Shown here: in pieces, positions 34,344 through 41,508 of the stretch
How the letters are laid out: each line of letters opens with the position of its first letter
Position numbering within the stretch: position 1 is the first letter of the stretch
Translations under genes and position numbers: made by a program
NCBI GenBank assembly: GCA_050700835.1
Contig: JBOHDX010000128.1
Coordinates: 1 to 64,000, forward strand
Direction: 5' to 3'
DNA length: 64,000 bases
Source of the DNA: JBOHDX01 sp050700835
GTDB taxonomy: Bacteria; Actinomycetota; Actinomycetes; Propionibacteriales; Nocardioidaceae
Notes under the pieces: generated by a model
Databases searched by the model: none
Told to the model about the DNA's origin: nothing
The model's input: only the letters and a program-made list of their open reading frames with translations

Positions 34344-35219
34344 GTGGACACGACCTTCCTGGCCCCCGTCGACGGCGGCTCTCTCACCGTGCACCGCGGC
34401 GGTACGCCCGGCGCCCCGCCGGTGCTGCTGGTCCACGGCATCACCGGATCGGGGATGTCGTGGCTGCGCACCAGCGAGTCGTTGCGCGACCTCGACGTGA
34501 TCGCTCCGGACCTACGTGGCCGCGGCGGGTCCGGGTCGCTGACCGCGCCCTTCGGAATCGTCCAGCACGCCGACGACCTGGAGGCCGTCCTAGACCATCT
34601 CGGCCTCGGCACGGCAACCGTGGCCGGTCACTCGATGGGTGGTTTCGTAGCGGTCGCATTCGCCGCGCGCCATCCGGACCGACTGGCGGGACTGGTGTTG
34701 GTGGACGGCGGCATCCCATTGGCGCTGCCCGAGGACGTCGATCCCGACGCGGCCGTGCAGACCACCCTCCGGCCATCGCTGCAACGCTTGTCGATGACCT
34801 TCGCCGACCCCGAGGCGTACCGCGATTTCTGGCGCGCCCATCCCGCTTTCGACGGGCACCTCAACGAGTACGCACAGGCCTACGTCGACTACGACCTCAC
34901 CGGCGACGAACCCGCACTGCACAGCAAGGTCAACCCGGACGCCGTCGCGGTTGACTCGCGGGACATGGTCGAGCTCTCGCTGACCGGCACGGCGCTGCCG
35001 CTGCGCTCCGGCACGCCGCTGCTGCGCGCGCCGCGCGGGCTCGTCAACGAACTGCCCGGTCTCTATCCTCCCGAGCACGCCGCTGCCTGGGCGGACCGCA
35101 CCGAGGCGCTCGAGCTGGTGGAGGTGCCCGGGATCAACCACTACACAATCCTGTTCGACGCCGTCGGCGTGGAGGCCGTCGTCAGAGCGATCCGCGGCCA
35201 GCTGCCGGCGCCGGGCTGA
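34344..35219 (+). CDS. Alpha/beta hydrolase
   Basis: The 291-residue protein has the oxyanion strand LLVHGITGSGMSW and the nucleophile elbow AGHSMGGF, with Ser near 102. The catalytic His is probably in PGINHYTILF near the C-terminus. The substrate is unknown. A TAGCAT -10-like sequence ends 7 bp before the GTG, so the mRNA may be leaderless. It lies in front of the aminobenzoate cluster but has no clear role in it. Confidence 0.84.
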   Translation: MDTTFLAPVDGGSLTVHRGGTPGAPPVLLVHGITGSGMSWLRTSESLRDLDVIAPDLRGRGGSGSLTAPFGIVQHADDLEAVLDHLGLGTATVAGHSMGGFVAVAFAARHPDRLAGLVLVDGGIPLALPEDVDPDAAVQTTLRPSLQRLSMTFADPEAYRDFWRAHPAFDGHLNEYAQAYVDYDLTGDEPALHSKVNPDAVAVDSRDMVELSLTGTALPLRSGTPLLRAPRGLVNELPGLYPPEHAAAWADRTEALELVEVPGINHYTILFDAVGVEAVVRAIRGQLPAPG

Positions 35220-35279
35220 GTGACGGGCAGCCGACCCGGCTCGGCATCGACCACGGCGATCGGCGCTTGTGTTGCTGTC

Positions 35280-35309
35280 TTGACTGTCGTAACGACGGGG
35301 ACATACTGA
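35280..35309 (+). promoter_or_regulatory. Probable promoter of the CoA ligase gene
   Basis: TTGACT and TACTGA are separated by 18 bp, about 35 bp before the ATG of the ligase. The spacer contains GTCGT-A-ACGAC, a short inverted repeat that a regulator could bind. This is inferred from sequence pattern alone. Confidence 0.5.
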
Positions 35310-35343
35310 GGGACAGCCCGCGCCGAGTCCCGAGAAGGTCCGC

Positions 35344-36963
35344 ATGCGTCTGTCCACCTCAGCCCACGTCGACACGTTCTGCCGGGACAACCTCCCGCCG
35401 GCTGAGCAGTGGCCGGAGTTCCGGTTCGACCTTCTGCCCGAGGTGGACTACCCCGAGCGGCTCAACTGCGCCACCGAGCTCGTCGATGCGGTCGCGGCCC
35501 GACTCGGTGGCGACCGGCCCTGTCTGGTCAGCCCGGACGGCTCCACCTGGTCGTACTCCCAACTGCAGGCCCGGGCCAATCAGGTGGCCCACTGCCTGAC
35601 CACCGACCACGGCCTGGTTCCCGGCAACCGTGTGTTGTTGCGCGGGCCCAACAACCCATGGCTGGTGGCGGCGTGGTTCGGGGTGCTCAAGGCCGGCTGC
35701 GTCGTGGTTGCGACGATGGCGCTGCTGCGGCCCAAGGAGCTTCGCGACGTCTACGAGATCGCACAGCTCGACCTCGCGATCTGCGACCACCGGTTCGCCG
35801 GCGACCTGCTCACCGCGGCCGGCGACTCGCCGGTCCTGCTGTACGGCGGGGACGACGCCGACGACCTGACCCGGCAGGTCGCCGGCCACGCGACGGAGTT
35901 TCCAGATGTGGCCACCGCCGCCGACGACGTGGCGATGCTGGCGTTCACGTCCGGCACCACCGGGCGGCCGAAGGCCACGATGCACTTCCACCGCGACGTG
36001 CTGGCCATCGCCGACACGTTCTCCCGGCACATCCTCAAGCCGACCGCCGACGACGTGTTCGTCGGCACGCCCCCGCTCGCGTTCACGTTCGGCCTCGGCG
36101 GCCTGGTGGTGTTCCCGCTGCGGGTCGGGGCCTCGACGTTGCTCGTCGAGAAGGCCACACCGGACGAGCTGGCCGAGCTGATCGAACGCCACCGGGTGAC
36201 TGTCTGCTTCACCGCACCCACCGGCTATCGCGCGATGGTGGCCAGCGGCAAGGCGTCGACGTTGACGACGCTGCGCTGCGGCGTCTCGGCCGGCGAGCAC
36301 CTGCCGGCCGAGACGTGGCAGGCGTTCAAGGACGCCGCTGGGGTCGAGCTGATCGACGGCATCGGTTCGACGGAGATGCTCCACATCTTCTTGTCGGCGG
36401 CCGGTGGAGAGATCCGGCCCGGGTCGACGGGCACGGCGGTGCCCGGCTACGTCGTGAACGTCGTCGACGCCGACGGCGACCCGGTGCCGGACGGCGAGCT
36501 CGGCCGGCTCGCGGTGCAGGGCCCGACCGGGTGCCGCTACCTCGCCGACCTCCGACAGAGCGTCTATGTGCAGAACGGCTGGAACTTCACCGGCGACATC
36601 TTCACCCGCGACGGCGACGGCTATTTCTGGTACCAAGCCCGCAGCGACGACATGATTGTGTCCTCCGGCTACAACATCGCCGGCCCCGAGGTGGAGGAGG
36701 CGTTGCTGCGGCACGCCGGCGTCGTCGAGTGCGCCGTGGTCGGAGTTCCCGACGAGCAGCGCGGGCAGCTGGTCAAGGCCTACGTCGTGCTCAGCCACGG
36801 CGCCACCCCCGGCGACGCGATGGTCAAGGAGCTGCAGGACTTCGTCAAGCAGCAGATCGCGCCCTACAAATACCCGCGGTCGGTCGAGTTCACCGACGCG
36901 CTGCCACGCACCAGCACCGGCAAAGTCCAGCGGTACGCCCTGCGTCGACAGGCGCCGGCGTGA
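35344..36963 (+). CDS. abmG: 2-Aminobenzoate-CoA ligase (benzoate-CoA ligase family)
   Basis: The 539-residue AMP-forming acyl-CoA synthetase has the P-loop AFTSGTTGRPKATMHFH, the A5-type motif DGIGSTEMLH, and the C-terminal TSTGKVQRYALR with the catalytic Lys. The overall match is to aryl-CoA ligases for benzoate and 2-aminobenzoate. It activates the aromatic acid as its CoA thioester in the cytoplasm. The ABA assignment rests on the cluster, above all the fused monooxygenase/reductase at 41509. The stop overlaps the GTG of a PaaX-type regulator, so both are expressed together. Confidence 0.82.
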   Translation: MRLSTSAHVDTFCRDNLPPAEQWPEFRFDLLPEVDYPERLNCATELVDAVAARLGGDRPCLVSPDGSTWSYSQLQARANQVAHCLTTDHGLVPGNRVLLRGPNNPWLVAAWFGVLKAGCVVVATMALLRPKELRDVYEIAQLDLAICDHRFAGDLLTAAGDSPVLLYGGDDADDLTRQVAGHATEFPDVATAADDVAMLAFTSGTTGRPKATMHFHRDVLAIADTFSRHILKPTADDVFVGTPPLAFTFGLGGLVVFPLRVGASTLLVEKATPDELAELIERHRVTVCFTAPTGYRAMVASGKASTLTTLRCGVSAGEHLPAETWQAFKDAAGVELIDGIGSTEMLHIFLSAAGGEIRPGSTGTAVPGYVVNVVDADGDPVPDGELGRLAVQGPTGCRYLADLRQSVYVQNGWNFTGDIFTRDGDGYFWYQARSDDMIVSSGYNIAGPEVEEALLRHAGVVECAVVGVPDEQRGQLVKAYVVLSHGATPGDAMVKELQDFVKQQIAPYKYPRSVEFTDALPRTSTGKVQRYALRRQAPA

Positions 36964-37811
36964 CTCCTGCGGACTCAGCCGCTGCCTCGGACCCGCCGGC
37001 GCCGGCCGACATTCCGCCGCGACAGCTGATCGTGTCGTTGTACGGCTTGTACGCCCGCGACGAGCACAACTGGCTGTCAGTCGCCGCCCTGGTCCGGCTG
37101 ATGGCCGACCTCGGCGTCGACGCGGCGGCCGTCCGCTCGTCGGTGTCGCGACTGAAGCGCCGGGACGTGCTGCGGGCCCACAAGGTCGACGGCGCTGCCG
37201 GCTATGCGCTGTCCCCGGCGTCCGTCGAGATCCTGCGCGAAGGCGACGCCCGCATCTTCGACCGGCCCAGGGCGGTGCTGACTGACGGCTGGCTGCTGCT
37301 GCTGTTCTCGATCCCGGAGTCCGAGCGCGACAAGCGGCACACCTTGCGTACCCAGCTCACTCGGTTGGGCTACGGCACCGTCTCATCCGGCGTGTGGATC
37401 GCCCCCGGCAACCTGCACGCAGAGACGATCACGGCGCTGGAACGGCTCACACTGACGCCGTATGTGGAGATCTTCCGGGCCGACCACGTCGCGTTCGGCG
37501 ACCTGCGTACCAAGCTCGCGGGGTGGTGGGACCTGGACGAGATCGAGGTCGGCTACGCCCGCTTCGCCCGTGCCTATGCGCCCGTCCAGGCGCGCTGGGC
37601 CAAGCGGGCGGGGTCGCCACGGAACGCGTTCGCCGACTACCTCCCGATGCTCACGGCCTGGCGGCGACTGCCATACCTCGACCCCGGCCTGCCACTCGAG
37701 CTGCTCCGGCCGGGCTGGACGGGGATCCGAACGGCGAGGCTGTTCCACGACCTCGACGCGCAGCTGCGCTCCGCGTCGCGCGAGCACGCGCTCGCGCTCA
37801 TCCGCGGCTAA
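36960..37811 (+). CDS. PaaX family transcriptional regulator
   Basis: The 283-residue protein has an N-terminal winged helix (LIVSLYGLYARDEHNWLSVA, then VRSSVSRLKRRDVLRAH) and a C-terminal PaaX domain ending in RLPYLDPGLPLELLRPGW. PaaX proteins are repressors released by aryl-CoA thioesters. The ligand here is probably 2-aminobenzoyl-CoA or another pathway thioester, inferred from the overlap with the ligase gene. The operator may be the inverted repeat at 41467 or the one in the ligase promoter. Confidence 0.86.
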   Translation: MTPADSAAASDPPAPADIPPRQLIVSLYGLYARDEHNWLSVAALVRLMADLGVDAAAVRSSVSRLKRRDVLRAHKVDGAAGYALSPASVEILREGDARIFDRPRAVLTDGWLLLLFSIPESERDKRHTLRTQLTRLGYGTVSSGVWIAPGNLHAETITALERLTLTPYVEIFRADHVAFGDLRTKLAGWWDLDEIEVGYARFARAYAPVQARWAKRAGSPRNAFADYLPMLTAWRRLPYLDPGLPLELLRPGWTGIRTARLFHDLDAQLRSASREHALALIRG

Positions 37812-37875
37812 GGTTCGGCTAAGGTGGATTTTCGGCCGCGCCACCCTCCGACCGCCCGCGCCGCCAGCTCCCGCC

Positions 37876-37920
37876 CGCGCGAACTCCCGCCGCGCGACCT
37901 CCCGCCGCGCGACCTCCCGC
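37876..37920. repeat. 15-bp tandem repeat
   Basis: CGCGCGACCTCCCGC occurs three times in a row, the first with one A for C. It leads directly into the first of two 64-bp palindromic repeats. Together with those it fills the 300-bp gap between the PaaX-type gene and the convergent RidA-like gene. Confidence 0.9.
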
Positions 37921-38078
37921 CGCGAGATCACATTTCGAGGCGGATGCGGGGCCGTTTCGGCAGCTCAAACTGTGATCTCGGCACCGGCAAGGGCGCCGAC
38001 CGCGCCCCGACCTCCCGCGAGATCACATTTCGAGGCGGATGCGGGGCCGTTTCGGCAGCTCAAACTGTGATCTCGGCA
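37920..38078. repeat. Tandem pair of 64-bp palindromic repeats
   Basis: Two identical 64-bp copies lie at 37920-37983 and 38015-38078. Each has CGAGATCACA at the left and TGTGATCTCG at the right, a 10-bp stem around a GC-rich 38-nt loop. They are separated by 31 bp of different sequence and sit between convergent genes. They may act as a double terminator, or be a mobile palindromic (REP-like) element. Confidence 0.9.
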
Positions 38079-38111
38079 TCGGCAGGGTGGGCTTGGACGG
38101 AGGATGCCGAC

Positions 38112-38519
38112 TCAGCGGCCCCCGGACGGCAGAACCGCGAGCCCTTGCAGCTCGACGACGGCGCCGGCGTCCCACAGCCGGGGCACCCCGACGCCGGCCA
38201 TCGCGGGATAGTCGCGACCCACCAGCCGCCGCCACACCTGACCGATCTCGCGGGCATGCGCACGGTAGTCGTCCATGTCGACGACGTAGATCGTCACGCT
38301 GGTCAACTGATCCGGGCTGCCGCCGGCGCTTCGCAGCGCGGTCAGCAGGTTGCCCAGAGCCTGCTCGAACTGGTCGACGACGTCGCCCGCGACCAGGTTG
38401 CCCTCGGCGTCGACGGCGGTCTGCCCGGCGAGGAAGATCAGCTCACCGACCGCCCTGACCGCGTGCGAGAAGCCGGCCGGCCGGCCGAGTTCGGCCGGGT
38501 TGATCCGCTCGATGCTCAT
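38112..38519 (-). CDS. RidA-like (YjgF/UK114) protein lacking the canonical Arg
   Basis: The 135-residue protein has the YjgF fold signatures (FSHAVRAVGELIFLAGQTAV, LTSVTIYVVDMDDY, VVELQGLAVLP). In classical RidA imine deaminases an Arg follows P-A/S (PARxxV). Here the equivalent stretch is YPAMAGVGVPRLWDAG, so that Arg is replaced and another subfamily activity is likely. In an aminobenzoate pathway a RidA-like enzyme could act on the enamine or imine produced by the monooxygenase/reductase. It is the last gene of the minus-strand operon. Confidence 0.82.
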   Translation of the reverse strand: MSIERINPAELGRPAGFSHAVRAVGELIFLAGQTAVDAEGNLVAGDVVDQFEQALGNLLTALRSAGGSPDQLTSVTIYVVDMDDYRAHAREIGQVWRRLVGRDYPAMAGVGVPRLWDAGAVVELQGLAVLPSGGR

Positions 38520-38656
38520 GACCGGATGCTCCCCTCGATGCCCCGCTCGATGCTCATGACCGACTCCGCTCGATGCTCATGGCTCGGATGCTCATGACCG
38601 GATGCTCATGACTCGGATGCTGGTCTCGATGCTGGTCTCGATGCTCATTTGGATCC
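38520..38656. repeat. Degenerate repeats of the ridA start region
   Basis: On the minus strand the 137 bp between the SDR stop and the RidA-like ATG carry about eight degenerate copies of ATGAGCATC, several extended to ATGAGCATCGAGCGG, the first codons of the RidA-like gene. Many preceding bases are GTC or CGG. It looks like repeated slippage copying of the gene start. Confidence 0.85.
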
Positions 38657-39412
38657 TCATGACTGGACGGCACCTCCGTCGACGTTGACTCCCTGCCCGT
38701 TGATCCCCCCGTTGTCCACGAGCATCGCCACCACGGCGGCGACCTCTCCGGGAGCGATCAGTCGACCGATCGGCTGACGTCGCGCTAACAGGTCCGCGGC
38801 TTCGGCCTCGCTCCTGCCGGTACGCGCCGCGATGGCGGCCACGGTGGAGTCCGTCATCGGGGTGTCGACGTAACCGGGGCAGACGGCGTTGGCCGTCACG
38901 CCGTGCCGAGCAACCTCGGTGGCCACCGCACGCACGAGTCCGAGCAGACCGTGCTTGCTGGCCACGTAGGCGCCCACCTGCGGCTCACCCCGCTTGGCGG
39001 CGACGGAGGCGATCGCGACGACGCGGCCCCACTCCTGTCGGAGCATCCCGGGCAGCGCGCGGCGGATGCATCGGAACGGCGCCGTCAGGTTGAGGTCGAG
39101 CATCTGCTGCCATACCTCGTCGGTGGTGTCGGCGATCCGGGCGGTGGCGCCTGCACCTGCGTTGGCGACCAGCACGTCGACGGTGCCCCACGACCGCTCG
39201 ACTTCGGCGAAGACGCGCTCGATCTCGGCGCCGACTGTGACGTCGGCGGCCACGACGAGCGCATCTCCGGCAAGGCCCTGCGCGACCGCCTCGAGGGCCG
39301 CCCGGCCCCGCGAGACGAGGACTACCCGGTGCCCGTCGGCCGACAGCCGCTCCGCGCACGCACGGCCGATCCCGCGGCTGGCGCCGGTGACGAGGCAGGT
39401 CCGCGCGGTCAC
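38657..39412 (-). CDS. SDR family 3-hydroxyacyl-CoA dehydrogenase-like protein
   Basis: The 251-residue short-chain dehydrogenase has the cofactor loop TGASRGIG, the NAGAG motif, a catalytic Ser in IASVAAK and the YVASK active site. It fits a beta-oxidation-like dehydrogenase for the alicyclic CoA thioesters of the aminobenzoate pathway. I chose the GTG at 39412 because it overlaps the upstream stop (GTGA), the pattern used throughout this window. Confidence 0.84.
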   Translation of the reverse strand: MTARTCLVTGASRGIGRACAERLSADGHRVVLVSRGRAALEAVAQGLAGDALVVAADVTVGAEIERVFAEVERSWGTVDVLVANAGAGATARIADTTDEVWQQMLDLNLTAPFRCIRRALPGMLRQEWGRVVAIASVAAKRGEPQVGAYVASKHGLLGLVRAVATEVARHGVTANAVCPGYVDTPMTDSTVAAIAARTGRSEAEAADLLARRQPIGRLIAPGEVAAVVAMLVDNGGINGQGVNVDGGAVQS

Positions 39413-40236
39413 CGGCCCGTCCACCGGGGTGCGCGCTTGGCGTTGAACGCCGCGTGGAACTCCGCATGGTCGTCGCTCGTCATCAACAGCGCCTGCGTCA
39501 TCGCGTCCAGCTCCATGGCGGCGCCCAGCGGCATGTCCATCTCCCGCGCCAGCAACGCCTTCGTCTGCGAGTACGCCAGGGTGGGTCCGTCGGCCAGGCG
39601 ACGCGCCAACGAGTCGACCGCCGCGGCCAGCTCGTCATCGCCGACCAGCTGGCTGACCAGGCCGTACCGGTCCGCGGTCTGGGCGTCGATCGTGTCGCCG
39701 AGGATCAGCAGCTCGGTGGCGCGGCCGATCCCGACGACCCGGGGCAGCAGGTAGGCGGCGCCCATGTCGCCGCCGGACAGACCGACCTTGGTGAACAGGA
39801 ACGCGAAGCGCCCCGACGTGCTGACCACCCTGAAGTCGGACGCCAAGGCGATCACTGCACCGGCACCCGCGGCGACGCCGTGGATCGCGGCGACGATCGG
39901 GATCGGGGACTCGCGCATCGCCTTGATCACGTCGCCGGTCATCCTGGTGAAGCCGATCAGCTCGCGGGGTCTCATCGTGAGCAGCTCGCCGATGATCTCG
40001 TTGACGTCGCCACCGCCGCAGAACCCCTTGCCCCGCCCCTTGAGGATGAGGACCTTGACGTCGTCGTGGTGCGGAAGCTCGTGCAGAAGATCGCGAAGGT
40101 CCGCGTACGTCTCGAAGGTGAGGGCGTTGAGCTTGTCCGGGCGGGTGAACGTGACCGTCGCGACGCCATCGGCGACGGCCAGGTCGAAGTGCTGCCAGTT
40201 GTCGGTGAGAGGCACCGACGCGCGAAAGAGGCTCAT
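39409..40236 (-). CDS. Enoyl-CoA hydratase/isomerase family protein
   Basis: The 275-residue crotonase-fold protein has the oxyanion-hole segments FCGGGDVNEI and GVAAGAGAVIAL. The active-site region is KVGLSGGDMGAAYLLPRVVG. A ring-opening or hydration role in the pathway is inferred from the cluster. The start is uncertain: ATG 40236 is used, with a TTG at 40248 also in frame behind GGAG. It lies 32 bp after the acyl-CoA dehydrogenase gene. Confidence 0.85.
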   Translation of the reverse strand: MSLFRASVPLTDNWQHFDLAVADGVATVTFTRPDKLNALTFETYADLRDLLHELPHHDDVKVLILKGRGKGFCGGGDVNEIIGELLTMRPRELIGFTRMTGDVIKAMRESPIPIVAAIHGVAAGAGAVIALASDFRVVSTSGRFAFLFTKVGLSGGDMGAAYLLPRVVGIGRATELLILGDTIDAQTADRYGLVSQLVGDDELAAAVDSLARRLADGPTLAYSQTKALLAREMDMPLGAAMELDAMTQALLMTSDDHAEFHAAFNAKRAPRWTGR

Positions 40237-40268
40237 CTCGTGCGACAACTCCTGGCGGATAGGGATCC

Positions 40269-41441
40269 CTAACGGGTCAGGGAGCGACCGATGATCGTGC
40301 GTTGCACTTCCGACGCCCCCTCATAGATGCGGGGCGCGCGCACCTCACGGTAGAGATGTTCGAGCAGATGGCCGCGCTGCAGCGCCCGTGCGCCGTGGAT
40401 CTGCACCGCCGAGTCGACCACGAACTGAGCTGTCTCGGTGGCGAACAGCTTGGCCATCGCCGAGTTGCGGGTGATCTCCGACCTCGGTGCACCTGCGTCG
40501 TAGGAGGTCGCGGCGGCATAGACCAGCAGCCGCGCCGCCTGCAGTCGGGTGGCCATCTCGGCGAGCAGGTGTGAGACCGCTTGCTGCTCGTGCAGTGGCC
40601 CCCCGAACGCCTGGCGCGTCTTCGCGTGGCTGACGGCAGCGTCCAGCGCCGACTGGCCCATCCCGACCGCGAAGGCTCCCACGCTTGGTCGTACGAGGTC
40701 GAGTGCGGCCATCGCGACGGCGAAGCCGCCGCCCACCTCGCCGAGTACGTCCTGGTCGGAGACGAAGACACCGTCGAACACGATCCGTCCGATCGGGTGC
40801 GGCGACAGCAGGTCGAGGTGCTCGCCCTTGAGCCCGTCGGAGTCGCCGGCGACGACGAAGCCGGTGATGCCTCGGGGACCAGGCTCACCGGTCCGGGCGA
40901 ACACCGAGTAGACGTCGGCCTCCGGGGCATTGGAGATCCAGGTCTTCTCCCCAGTGAGCCGCCAGCCACCGTCCACCCGCTGCGCCGCCAGGTCGAGCGC
41001 CGCGGCGTCGGAGCCGGCCCCCGACTCGGACAGTGCGTAGGCCGCCACGACGCTGCCGTCGACGACGCCGGGCAGCCACCGCGCCCGGGCGACCGCCCTG
41101 CCGGCTTGGACGAGCGGATAGCTCCCGAGCGCCTGCAGGGCGAGCGCGGTCTCGGCCTCGGTGGTGACGCTGGCGAGGGTCTCACGCAGCAGACACAGCC
41201 GCAGCGAGCCCCCTCCACCGGCTCCAAGTTCCGCCGCTGAACCGGCTAGGGCTGGTCCGGCGTCGGATCTCGGCTCGAAGAACTGGCTCAGCAGCCCGAG
41301 CTCGCCCATCCTGGCCAGCAGCGGCCGGTTCACATGGCCTTCGGCGCCGGCGTCTGCGAGGGACCGCAGCTCTCGTTCGGCGAGCTCGCGCACCCGCGCG
41401 ACGAGCTGTCGGTCGGACGCCTCGAGGGCAAACCCTGACAT
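40269..41441 (-). CDS. Acyl-CoA dehydrogenase
   Basis: The 390-residue flavoprotein has the FAD-binding region YALSESGAGSDAAALDLAAQ, WISNAPEADVYSVFAR and the C-terminal active site YEGASEVQRTIIGRSL. The Glu of YEGASE is where isovaleryl-type and general acyl-CoA dehydrogenases place their base. It would oxidise an alicyclic CoA thioester of the pathway. It is the first gene of the minus-strand operon. The ATG at 41441 is 13-15 nt from the predicted transcript start, with GGGTGG in front. Confidence 0.88.
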   Translation of the reverse strand: MSGFALEASDRQLVARVRELAERELRSLADAGAEGHVNRPLLARMGELGLLSQFFEPRSDAGPALAGSAAELGAGGGGSLRLCLLRETLASVTTEAETALALQALGSYPLVQAGRAVARARWLPGVVDGSVVAAYALSESGAGSDAAALDLAAQRVDGGWRLTGEKTWISNAPEADVYSVFARTGEPGPRGITGFVVAGDSDGLKGEHLDLLSPHPIGRIVFDGVFVSDQDVLGEVGGGFAVAMAALDLVRPSVGAFAVGMGQSALDAAVSHAKTRQAFGGPLHEQQAVSHLLAEMATRLQAARLLVYAAATSYDAGAPRSEITRNSAMAKLFATETAQFVVDSAVQIHGARALQRGHLLEHLYREVRAPRIYEGASEVQRTIIGRSLTR

Positions 41442-41460
41442 GCGGCCCACCCTACTGCCA

Positions 41461-41501
41461 CATATAGCGTTGTTGCAACGCACGTCAAGAACACGATACA
41501 T
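41461..41501. promoter_or_regulatory. Divergent promoter with central inverted repeat
   Basis: Plus strand: TTGCAA (41473-41478), 17-bp spacer, ATACAT (41496-41501), 7 bp before the ATG of abmA. Minus strand: TTGACG (from 41488), 16-bp spacer, TATATG (from 41466). The 15-bp inverted repeat GCGTTG-TTG-CAACGC at 41467-41481 overlaps the plus -35 and fills the minus spacer. One regulator bound here would block both directions; the PaaX-type protein at 36960 is the nearest candidate. Confidence 0.72.
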
Positions 41502-41508
41502 TCGTACC

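Noticed and set aside
37876..38078. CRISPR array
   Set aside because: The repeats are few, of two unrelated kinds, without regular unique spacers, and no cas genes are nearby.
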